Below, piece after piece: positions 54,414 through 61,253 of a stretch of DNA of 64,000 bases; within the stretch, counting starts at the first letter, position 1; each line of letters starts with the position of its first letter. The stretch lies in the NCBI RefSeq assembly GCF_031951985.1, contig NZ_JAVLVU010000001.1:5146001-5210000 (forward strand), given 5' to 3'. The notes beneath the pieces are model-generated. The model made no database searches and had not been told where the DNA came from. It saw only the letters and a program-made list of their open reading frames with translations. This DNA is from Mucilaginibacter terrae (GTDB lineage Bacteria; Bacteroidota; Bacteroidia; Sphingobacteriales; Sphingobacteriaceae). A program made the translations under genes and the position numbers.

Positions 54414-54806
54414 TTACATAATAGCCCCACGGTTCCCCTGAAAATGGGCCACTTTGATCTCGAACATTTTGGCAATGTTGTAGGCACGGCTCTTGGCTTC
54501 TTCGGCTTTTTCGCCGTTGAACAATTCATCTACAGTTTCGTTAAATAAAGCTTTCCAGCGTTCAAAATGTTCGTGCTTGACGGGCATGTTGGCATGCGGC
54601 GGAAAGGGGCGGCCGTGGTAAGTATGTTCATCAAGCAGCAGCGTTTGCCAAAAGTTGTACATCTTTTGCAGGTGCTCGGGCCAGCGGTCTTCAATACGTT
54701 TGTTGAAGATCGGGGATAGCAAATCGTCCTCGCGTATTTTTCCGTAAAAGGTATTTACGAGTAGTTTTACATCATCAAGGCTTAATATTTCCCGCTGTGC
54801 TTCCAT
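54414..54806 (-). CDS. Group III truncated haemoglobin
   Basis: Cytoplasmic globin of 130 residues. The start at 54806 (MEAQREILSLDDVKLLVNTF) is favoured by a TAATTTTG promoter-like box 5 bases upstream (54812-54819). Group III features: FYGKIREDDLLSPIFN, WPEHLQKMYNFWQTLLL, and the proximal His in VKHEHFERWKALFNET. It may bind O2 or NO in redox or stress protection; no neighbouring gene clarifies the role. Confidence 0.9.
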   Translation of the reverse strand: MEAQREILSLDDVKLLVNTFYGKIREDDLLSPIFNKRIEDRWPEHLQKMYNFWQTLLLDEHTYHGRPFPPHANMPVKHEHFERWKALFNETVDELFNGEKAEEAKSRAYNIAKMFEIKVAHFQGNRGAIM

Positions 54807-54894
54807 CGGCACAAAATTAAACAAAACAGAGGTGCAAGCCTAACCCTACCAACAATCATTACATCATACAGATACTGATTACTGTTAGGTAAGC

Positions 54895-55140
54895 TTATGC
54901 TTTGCCATTTTGACTACGCAGTTTTAACTCCTCTTTAATTTTATTAAACGATGATAGTGCGGGCCAAACGCACATAAACGGTATTATAAATTGTACAAGT
55001 AACCCCGGTTTGGCCTTCAGGTAAATAAAGGTTAGCATCATGATAACCCATAAAACGGCAAACCCAATGAGTATACCTTTGAGTATTGAGCGCTTTTGGT
55101 GGAGTTCGGGCAAACTCATTTCTGATAATTTTTTGGTCAT
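54895..55140 (-). CDS. Small two-helix membrane protein
   Basis: Protein of 81 residues from the ATG at 55140 (MTKKLSEMSLPELHQKRSIL); a longer frame from 55188 would overlap the divergent promoter region. Two hydrophobic segments: LKGILIGFAVLWVIMMLTFIY and LLVQFIIPFMCVWPALSSF. Similar short two-helix proteins are widespread in this phylum; function unknown. Confidence 0.7.
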   Translation of the reverse strand: MTKKLSEMSLPELHQKRSILKGILIGFAVLWVIMMLTFIYLKAKPGLLVQFIIPFMCVWPALSSFNKIKEELKLRSQNGKA

Positions 55141-55188
55141 GCGGAGTGAGTGTTTTGCAAAGTTGTACAGCCTGTTGTTTTTAAGCAC

Positions 55189-55208
55189 TACACTTTAGTG
55201 TAAATTTG
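55189..55208 (+). promoter_or_regulatory. Promoter with overlapping palindrome before the LuxR gene
   Basis: TACACT-TT-AGTGTA (55189-55202), a perfect 6-bp dyad, overlaps TAAATTTG (55201-55208), a -7 match ending 10 bases before the ATG. A TTG at 55175 is a possible -33. The dyad could be an operator. Confidence 0.45.
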
Positions 55209-55218
55209 CGATGAGCAA

Positions 55219-55977
55219 ATGAAAGATAAAACACAATCGAGCCTGTTAACCCGTAGTAAAGTTAATAAACCCGAAACCGACCATACACAACAGCAACTTT
55301 ATCTTGAAGCGGTAAAGGCTTTTGCACGGCTAACATACGAGAGTGTTTATGTGATCAACTACGAGGACATGTCGTTTGAGTACGTGTCACAAAATCCTTT
55401 GTTTTTGTGCGGGTATACGGCTGATGAGGTGCTGGCCATGGGTTACGATTTTTATTTTAAAAACGTAACCGAACCCGATTTACAGCTGCTTACTGTAATT
55501 AATAATGCCGGGTTCGATTTTTATGATAAGCTGCCCCCGGCCGATCGCAAGCTGTACAGCATTAGCTATGATTTTCATTTGGTAAATAAAGATGGCAACC
55601 GTACACTCGTTAACCACAAGCTTACGCCCTTGTTTTTAACGGCCGACCAAAAGATCTGGAAATCCATGTGTATCGTGTCTATATCGCACTATCAAACGGC
55701 AGGCAATGTATTTATACACAAGCAGGGGAGCGACAATACCTGGCAGCTTGACCTGACCACCGGCCTGTGGCGCAAAAACAGTAAACCCAAACTCAGCCAG
55801 CGCGAAACCGAAATTTTGCGCCTCCACGCCCAGGGCCTCACCATAAACCAAATAGCCGAAAAAATATTTATAGCCCCCGACACGGTAAAATATCACCGCC
55901 GCCGCATATTTGAGCAGTTAAATGTGAAGAATATGGTAGAAGCGTTGGGTTATGCGGTGAGTAGCAGGATTATTTGA
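55219..55977 (+). CDS. LuxR-type HTH regulator with PAS-like sensor domain
   Basis: Cytoplasmic regulator of 252 residues. The N-terminal ~150 residues look PAS-like (VYVINYEDMSFEYVSQNPLF ... GYTADEVLAMG). The C-terminal GerE/LuxR HTH is clear: LSQRETEILRLHAQGLTINQ, IAEKIFIAPDTVKYHRRRIF and EQLNVKNMVEAL. No receiver domain, so it is not a classical response regulator; ligand sensing by the PAS part is likely. A palindrome in its promoter suggests self-control. Confidence 0.88.
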   Translation: MKDKTQSSLLTRSKVNKPETDHTQQQLYLEAVKAFARLTYESVYVINYEDMSFEYVSQNPLFLCGYTADEVLAMGYDFYFKNVTEPDLQLLTVINNAGFDFYDKLPPADRKLYSISYDFHLVNKDGNRTLVNHKLTPLFLTADQKIWKSMCIVSISHYQTAGNVFIHKQGSDNTWQLDLTTGLWRKNSKPKLSQRETEILRLHAQGLTINQIAEKIFIAPDTVKYHRRRIFEQLNVKNMVEALGYAVSSRII

Positions 55978-56058
55978 GTGATTGCTTGTAAACAATAATT
56001 TACTGTTGCCGTTTGCGCTTTTTTGTATTTTGCAATACTAATTTTAACAAAAACAATT

Positions 56059-56460
56059 ATGAAATATACACTTGCTTTATTTGCTGCGCTTAGTTGTGCA
56101 TCATTATCACAAGCTCAAACCAAACCTGCTGCTGATGCCAATATGGTTTACAGTGTAGCTCAAAAAATGCCGGTTTTTCCGGGTGGCGAAAAAGCATTTG
56201 GACAGTACCTTAATAAAAACTTGCGCTATCCTAAAAAAGCCAAGGACAAGAAAATTCAGGGGAAAGTATTTGTGAGCATGATCATCGAAAAAGATGGCTC
56301 GGTAAAAAATGTACAGGTTGCACGTGGTACGTCCTCCCCCGAACTCAATGCCGAAGCCGTTCGCGTATTAGCCGTATCACCCAAATGGACTCCCGGTCAG
56401 CAAAACGGAAAGGTGGTTAGGGTGTATCAAATGGTGCCTATTGAGTTTAGTTTACTGTAA
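56059..56460 (+). CDS. TonB C-terminal-domain periplasmic protein
   Basis: Small secreted protein of 133 residues from the ATG at 56059; signal peptide YTLALFAALSCASLSQAQ. The rest is one TonB_C domain: GGEKAFGQYLNKNLRYPKKA, FVSMIIEKDGSVKNVQVARG, then TPGQQNGKVVRVYQMVPIEF. It has no membrane anchor or proline-rich linker, so it is not a full TonB. Similar stand-alone domains are common in this phylum, role unclear. Confidence 0.85.
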   Translation: MKYTLALFAALSCASLSQAQTKPAADANMVYSVAQKMPVFPGGEKAFGQYLNKNLRYPKKAKDKKIQGKVFVSMIIEKDGSVKNVQVARGTSSPELNAEAVRVLAVSPKWTPGQQNGKVVRVYQMVPIEFSLL

Positions 56461-56514
56461 GATATTATATTTAGTGGCGTACTAAGACTGCGTGAGCGTT
56501 GTATGCCAATAAAT

Positions 56515-57186
56515 CTAATATTCATAGTTTTCTTTTGACATATTTATCCAGCCAATCCAATAATCAACACCCTCTTTTCCAGCTCCGCTTGGGTCAGTAG
56601 TGAAAAAATGTGGTATCAAGTCGAATACTTGTTCAATATCATTCCGTGATAAAAAGTAAGTGAGGCACTCAAGCATTTTAGAGAAAGATGAAAATATAAT
56701 AGGCCCCGATCCATTAAATTCTGCCTCATAACTTTGAAATCTGATTGGATATTCATCCTCCTCAACATACATCCTTCCATCAAATACTAAATAGCCGCCA
56801 TCATTCCCCTCTGTAGCAAATGGATATATCTTTTCAGCGATTAAATGCTTAGAAACGTTGTTATCTACCAAATCTTTTAGCTCTTGTAATGGTTTTTCAG
56901 GGTTGGAAAAAGGTAATCTCACTATAGAGCAATCGCCATCTAAAAAATAATATGCTTGATGCCATTCTAAAAAACTTTTGGGTAAAACAACATCATACAT
57001 TTGCATAAATTGTTGATATGTACTCAGCTTAATATTACCCTCAAGCGGTCTCCATTTGAACCAACCATTATCATCAGGAGTTGTCTCCATCATCGCATCA
57101 GGCACATCAGAAGTATACACCGATAAACGCGGAGACTGAGTTAAAAAAACTGAAAAAAAGGATGTTATGATGTTTTTATTATTCAT
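56515..57186 (-). CDS. SMI1/KNR4-family protein, candidate immunity protein
   Basis: Protein of 223 residues with the SMI1/KNR4 (SUKH) pattern: IKLSTYQQFMQMYDVVLPKS followed by FLEWHQAYYFLDGDCSIV, a mid region with FATEGNDGGYLVFDG and a C-terminal helix LECLTYFLSRNDIEQVFDLI. SUKH proteins are frequent immunity proteins of polymorphic toxins. The gene is AT-rich compared with its neighbours on the left, and a decayed copy of its 5' end lies at 58139-58250. It is the most distal gene of the minus-strand toxin locus. Confidence 0.75.
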   Translation of the reverse strand: MNNKNIITSFFSVFLTQSPRLSVYTSDVPDAMMETTPDDNGWFKWRPLEGNIKLSTYQQFMQMYDVVLPKSFLEWHQAYYFLDGDCSIVRLPFSNPEKPLQELKDLVDNNVSKHLIAEKIYPFATEGNDGGYLVFDGRMYVEEDEYPIRFQSYEAEFNGSGPIIFSSFSKMLECLTYFLSRNDIEQVFDLIPHFFTTDPSGAGKEGVDYWIGWINMSKENYEY

Positions 57187-57227
57187 AATATAATAATTCT
57201 TTAAATCAACTTAACTGCCCTGTGTTC

Positions 57228-57342
57228 CCGCAAACGTCCCGCTTGTGGTTATTAAGATATTGCCTAAAACTTGGAATAGGATTGATAAATTAAAAGCTTT
57301 AAAGTACTAAAAACGTATAAACCACAAGCGGGACGCTTGCGG
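57228..57342. repeat. MITE-like inverted-repeat element, copy 1 (115 bp)
   Basis: Arms 57228-57250 and 57320-57342 match at 22 of 23 bases in inverted orientation. The arm core is CGTCCCGCTTGTGGTT. The loop is about 70 bases, AT-rich, and shares AAGTACTAAAAA with copy 2 at 58025-58133. No coding capacity. It lies exactly between two toxin-locus genes. Confidence 0.8.
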
Positions 57343-57353
57343 TAGCGAGGTGT

Positions 57354-57818
57354 TTAATCTTTAATATCCCGAATAGTAACTGATGTGTCAGAATCATCCA
57401 AAACTGGCTGCCCATCTTCAAATTTCTCAATACCAATTAATTTGCCATTTACCCATATTGCCCCCCTAACCATATCTTCCATTCGCGAATACTTTTTTAC
57501 AATATCTGTACTGTAAGAATTTCCTTTTAAATTAGTTCTTTCGGTTTCCCGGTAGAATACCATTAAATAATTAGCGTATCTTTTATAGTCAGATGCCTTA
57601 TGTTTATTGATGTAATTGGATAAATATTTATCGAAATTTTTAGTATCGCGATAATCTTTAATTAAGAAAACATCCATTTTTGTAATAGATACTCTATTAT
57701 TTTCTTTAGTTGTATCTAAATAGTTAAGTACCTTAAACGGAACTATTTTGAATATACTTTGCGATTGGCAACTGCATATAAAATATATTGAGCTGATTAA
57801 CAGGATTAATTTTTTCAT
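57354..57818 (-). CDS. Lipoprotein of unknown function, candidate immunity protein
   Basis: No family recognised. 154 residues with signal KLILLISSIYFICS and lipobox SC (CQSQS). The mature part is charged, with strands near the end (RGAIWVNGKLIGIEKFEDGQ). It starts 10 bases after the DUF3289 toxin-tip fragment on the same strand, the usual position of a cognate immunity gene; periplasmic lipoprotein immunity proteins are known for secreted toxins. That role is inferred from position only. Confidence 0.65.
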   Translation of the reverse strand: MKKLILLISSIYFICSCQSQSIFKIVPFKVLNYLDTTKENNRVSITKMDVFLIKDYRDTKNFDKYLSNYINKHKASDYKRYANYLMVFYRETERTNLKGNSYSTDIVKKYSRMEDMVRGAIWVNGKLIGIEKFEDGQPVLDDSDTSVTIRDIKD

Positions 57819-57828
57819 AGGTAGATTA

Positions 57829-58023
57829 TTAAAAATGGCCTGTAATTAATTTTTTAACGTGTATTACCGTTTCAAATGGTCGATAATCTCTTTTGTGTTG
57901 AAGAATCCACCAGTCAGCAAATCCATAATGATATTTTTGATATGTTAATGCATCGATCTTGTCTAAACCAAAATGATCATGAATCGTAATGTCTAAAGTT
58001 GCCGACCAATAACCATTACCCAT
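57829..58023 (-). pseudogene. DUF3289-type toxin C-terminal fragment
   Basis: The 64-codon frame reads LDITIHDHFGLDKIDALTYQ, then YGFADWWILQHKRDYRPFET. This matches the C-terminal part of DUF3289 (DHFGLD..D...F..W..LQ....Y.PF), a domain found at the tips of secreted polymorphic toxins. The rest of the toxin is absent: the upstream frame runs into the inverted-repeat element at 58025-58133 and stops there. It is therefore a toxin-tip remnant or an orphan toxin module. Confidence 0.6.
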
Positions 58024-58024
58024 G

Positions 58025-58133
58025 CTCTCGCAAGCGTCCCGCTTGTGGTTGTTTTTATAAGGTTTCCAATTTGAAATAAGAATTGATTTTAAGTACTAAA
58101 AATGTGTAACCATAAGCGGGACGCTTGCGAGAG
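58025..58133. repeat. MITE-like inverted-repeat element, copy 2 (109 bp)
   Basis: Arms 58025-58050 and 58108-58133 match at 25 of 26 bases in inverted orientation and share the core CGTCCCGCTTGTGGTT with copy 1. It abuts the 5' end of the DUF3289 fragment directly. The loop is AT-rich and non-coding. Confidence 0.8.
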
Positions 58134-58138
58134 CGGGG

Positions 58139-58250
58139 AGAGTTGTTTCCATCATTTAATTGGGCACATCAGAATTGGACACCGCTAAGCGAAGTGACTG
58201 ATTTAAAAATGCTTTAAAGAAGAGCTTTATAAGCTTTTATTACTATTCAT
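58139..58250 (-). pseudogene. Decayed 5' end of an SMI1/KNR4 immunity gene
   Basis: The stretch is an evident copy of the first ~110 bases of the gene at 56515-57186 (compare its 57080-57186 part): shared blocks include GTT(G/T)CCATCAT, GGCACATCAGAA and a start region CTATTCATTAA against TTATTCATAAT. Frameshifts prevent translation. Short blocks similar to the middle of the gene (CATTCCTCTGTAGCAA) lie further right, up to about 58345. A relic of a duplicated immunity gene. Confidence 0.5.
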
Positions 58251-58350
58251 TAATATGAGTAAAATAACTTTCATCTGCCATTCCTCTGTAGCAATTACCA
58301 TAGAGCAGCTTATGATTATGCAACACCAGCCACTAGCTGAAATGATAGAA

Positions 58351-58893
58351 TTAGTTTGATCGCAGCATTACTACATCATTTACTATTACCCCTTGCTTAG
58401 ATAACTCTATTCTTATATAATCCCGCTGTTTTTCCGATAATCTCGAGCCATTCAAATCAAGATATTTAAGTAATTTTAGTCCTTTTAAAATAGCTAAATT
58501 TTTTTCAACATCAGCACTCCGGCTAAAGCACAATTCTAATGTAATCAACTGGTTAAGGTTAATAAAGTTGGCTGGTAAATTTTTTACGAAAAGATTTTCC
58601 AACCTAAGTTCCTTTAATGATTTGAGTTCAACAATTATATTAAAATGTTCAAAGTATATTCCATTTTCAGGTAGATCCTCACCTGAATTCCAAGAGGTAT
58701 GAAATACTGTTTTAGAGTTATAAATATCTATTACCTTTTTCTTACCTAAAATCTCTAAAAAGGAATTCTTATTTTTCAATTCATCAATAAAGTTATCGTA
58801 AGTATCATAATAGAATTCGTTTTTTTGAAAATTTGATTGAGCCATACAAGTCACATTAAAGGTAAAACAAATAATTGAAAACAATATTTTCAT
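58351..58893 (-). CDS. Exported leucine-rich-repeat protein, candidate immunity protein
   Basis: Protein of 180 residues. Signal peptide ILFSIICFTFNVTCMAQ; about four LRR-like units follow: LKSLKELRLENLFVKNLPAN, INLNQLITLELCFSRSADVE and LKGLKLLKYLDLNGSRLSEK. Its ATG overlaps the stop of the nuclease-like toxin domain by 4 bases (ATGA), so it is translationally coupled to it. That position strongly suggests the cognate immunity protein, although no known LRR immunity family was recognised. Confidence 0.7.
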   Translation of the reverse strand: MKILFSIICFTFNVTCMAQSNFQKNEFYYDTYDNFIDELKNKNSFLEILGKKKVIDIYNSKTVFHTSWNSGEDLPENGIYFEHFNIIVELKSLKELRLENLFVKNLPANFINLNQLITLELCFSRSADVEKNLAILKGLKLLKYLDLNGSRLSEKQRDYIRIELSKQGVIVNDVVMLRSN

Positions 58894-59870
58894 AAGTTTT
58901 CAATCTTGTCCTTGATAGAATAAAAGGCATTATTAGATTCGATCCATAAATTTTCCTCTAATTTTAAAAAAACTGCTTGATCTCCGTTGCTGTTCCTCAT
59001 ACTTTTGATTCTATTAAGCAATGCTTCCACCTGTGAATGATATGAGGAATTATATAGATTGGTAAAACTTGTTTTGTCAAATACCAATACACCTGCGGTA
59101 ACATTTCTAAAAAAGGCTCTCTCAATAGTTTGCTCTATACCTTCTTTAAACCCACCCCACAAATTGCTTGCAGTATTTGATGGATTGTAAGTTTTGACTT
59201 CATATGCAATAAAGCCAGTGTTAATTATTGAAAAACCCATATTCCTACTTAAACTATTTCTTCGAAGTTTTAATTTTTGGGCAATTGGGTTTCCAAATCT
59301 ATCTGTATGATTTACAATCATAAAAGAATAACCATTCTCAACTTCAGTATATTTATGCTCTGTTAATAAATCTACATATATTTGATTTGTTGGATTGAAA
59401 TTGTCAATCATTTTTGCATTTGCAAGCATTCGAGCCATTGAAATACTTGGAATACTCGCGACTCGTTTTGCAAAAATCCCCTCTCCAATTGCACCTATAG
59501 CTTTTCGATATCCATCACCTCCATCTAAACCTTTTGTTGTTAAATGTAAGTGCCGAATAGAGGTGTTGTTTGATTGCCTGAAAGCTGAATAAATATATTG
59601 ATTAAAATTTTTTATAATCATTGAAACTGGATGATTGTCTGGGTAATCGTCTATAGGAGGATTACTAAAAGCATAATATTTTGTGTATTCATTTAATTGT
59701 TCAAAATAAGCATTCGTAAAATCAAGATTCTCTGGATTGAAATCTCCATTATTGATTATAATAGGATCAAGTCCATTTACATTTAACTCTAAAGGGATGG
59801 TCGATTCAATATCATGCTCTAAAAATATCTTTTTGAAAGCAATGAAATCAGTTGATGGGTTCTCCATCAA
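58890..59870 (-). CDS. Putative toxin C-terminal domain with ExK nuclease-like motif
   Basis: Frame of 326 residues in the same reading frame as the upstream gene, from which it is separated by one TAG and 8 codons. The first residues (NPSTDFIAFKKIF) continue the helical repeat of the carrier protein. Further in, AIGAIGEGIFAKRVA, then TGFIAYEVKTYNPSN and IEQTIERAF, resemble a PD-(D/E)xK-type core (Glu, ExK, Gln). The usual Asp before the ExK strand is not obvious. It probably forms the toxic tip of the carrier; nuclease activity is an inference. It may start on its own at the ATG at 59870. Confidence 0.6.
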   Translation of the reverse strand: MMENPSTDFIAFKKIFLEHDIESTIPLELNVNGLDPIIINNGDFNPENLDFTNAYFEQLNEYTKYYAFSNPPIDDYPDNHPVSMIIKNFNQYIYSAFRQSNNTSIRHLHLTTKGLDGGDGYRKAIGAIGEGIFAKRVASIPSISMARMLANAKMIDNFNPTNQIYVDLLTEHKYTEVENGYSFMIVNHTDRFGNPIAQKLKLRRNSLSRNMGFSIINTGFIAYEVKTYNPSNTASNLWGGFKEGIEQTIERAFFRNVTAGVLVFDKTSFTNLYNSSYHSQVEALLNRIKSMRNSNGDQAVFLKLEENLWIESNNAFYSIKDKIENL

Positions 59871-59894
59871 ATAATCTACCGCCCAATTAATAAA

Positions 59895-61067
59895 CTATAT
59901 ATTATCAGCTGTATATCCATTGTTTACCAAATAGTTAACAAGCTCGGTAGTTATAGCCAAGTTATTAGCCAAAAATGTTTGCTTGTTAATATCGGTAATA
60001 TTAAGGCTGGTAATTAAAGAACCTGATAAGCTCGATTGAGTTACTTCTATACTTTCCCAATGCCCCGAATCTCCGGCAGTACATCCCCCGCCGGGGCCAG
60101 GTATTACTCCGCCTCCCGGTCCATCAACGCCACCATCGCCATTTCCCGGGTCGTTACTAACACATCCATCCGAACTATCAGGAACCCACTTTTGTATCCA
60201 TATAGTTCCACCGCCATATGGGGCAGTTTGGTTGCTTATTCCTCCCGGTGTTACATTAATAGTTCCGTTAGTAGTTGATGGGTCGGCAGGTAAGCCGGTA
60301 GTGCCACTAAAAATATAATAAGATGCTTCGCCGCCACCACCTCCTCCCGAACCATCATCGCCAAATACGGCAGTAAAAAAATCACCCAATAATTGTATTA
60401 TCGTTGCTATTGCACCTCCACCTCCAAAGCCACTATCCGGAGCACGGTAAGTGCATCCCAAGTCGCCCCCCATCCAATCGCCGCGATGTAGCCAACACCA
60501 AAAATGTGAAAATAAATCACCTAATGATGCAGTGCGGTATTTTGTATTTTGAGTTGCTTTGCTAAACTGACCAATATTCATTGATCCCCATTTTAGTAAC
60601 TGTCCTTTTTCATATTTAAATGAGGTTACATTACCATCTTGAAAAGAGTAAGACATCAGGTTCCCGGAAAACTCTTTAGCCCCCGGATTTAAATCCTGCC
60701 ATTTGTACGCCCAAACTTTGAGCTTACCGTTCTCTTTAGTAAAATATAGCGATGAATTTTCTGCTATGGATACCTGCACAACGTGCATCCAATTTATTAC
60801 ACGTTGTTGTGCAGTACCCATGTGTAGATCAGATCGCATGGAAGTGGGGAGATTTTGCTGTATCCAATCACTTATTTCGGCAGGTTTAATATGGTTTTTA
60901 GGATCAATATAATGCAGGAAACTATTAATGTCCTTTACTTCAGCACCTCCGTTATTTTGCATCCAATTCCGCCCGTCGTCTTTCCGACACGAATTGTTTA
61001 AAAGCAAAATAAGAATCAGATAAATAATCCCAAGGAATTTTGGTAAAGCAGAGAGACAAGTTTTCAT
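59895..61067 (-). CDS. Secreted toxin-carrier lipoprotein, ending at an in-frame TAG
   Basis: Protein of 390 residues: signal FLGIIYLILILLLNNS with lipobox SC (CRKDDG). A folded N-terminal domain of about 200 residues precedes a Gly/Pro-rich linker (SGGGGGGE, DGGVDGPGGGVIPGPGGG). Then comes an alpha-helical repeat, KQTFLANNLAITTELVNYLV then NNGYTADNI, cut by the TAG at 59895-59897. Beyond it the frame continues FINWAVDYLMENPSTDFIAF, the expected next repeat unit in such Bacteroidota proteins. Read-through would give a 725-residue protein. Likely a broken or readthrough-dependent polymorphic toxin. Confidence 0.7.
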   Translation of the reverse strand: MKTCLSALPKFLGIIYLILILLLNNSCRKDDGRNWMQNNGGAEVKDINSFLHYIDPKNHIKPAEISDWIQQNLPTSMRSDLHMGTAQQRVINWMHVVQVSIAENSSLYFTKENGKLKVWAYKWQDLNPGAKEFSGNLMSYSFQDGNVTSFKYEKGQLLKWGSMNIGQFSKATQNTKYRTASLGDLFSHFWCWLHRGDWMGGDLGCTYRAPDSGFGGGGAIATIIQLLGDFFTAVFGDDGSGGGGGGEASYYIFSGTTGLPADPSTTNGTINVTPGGISNQTAPYGGGTIWIQKWVPDSSDGCVSNDPGNGDGGVDGPGGGVIPGPGGGCTAGDSGHWESIEVTQSSLSGSLITSLNITDINKQTFLANNLAITTELVNYLVNNGYTADNI

Positions 61068-61189
61068 AATGCGATAAGCGGTTTGTTATTGAAAGGTAAT
61101 AATATTTTAGCAGAATTAAAATATTATAAATAACAATGCCTAATACTCTATTTTACAATATTCTAATACGCACCATCTTTTAAACAAAA

Positions 61190-61215
61190 AATCCCGTCCT
61201 CATGAGGACGGGATT
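61190..61215 (-). terminator. Terminator of the M13 peptidase gene
   Basis: A perfect 26-base palindrome with arm AATCCCGTCCTCA is followed on the minus strand by TTTTTTGTTT, 38 bases after the peptidase stop. A textbook intrinsic terminator. Confidence 0.85.
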
Positions 61216-61253
61216 GGGATTTAAAACTTAAGACCCTTTGAAGCTCTTGCAGC

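Noticed and set aside
59895..59897. TAG as a recoded sense codon
   Set aside because: TAG ends several intact genes in the window (for example the SusD gene at 7351 and the GH36 gene at 18752), so it works as a normal stop here.
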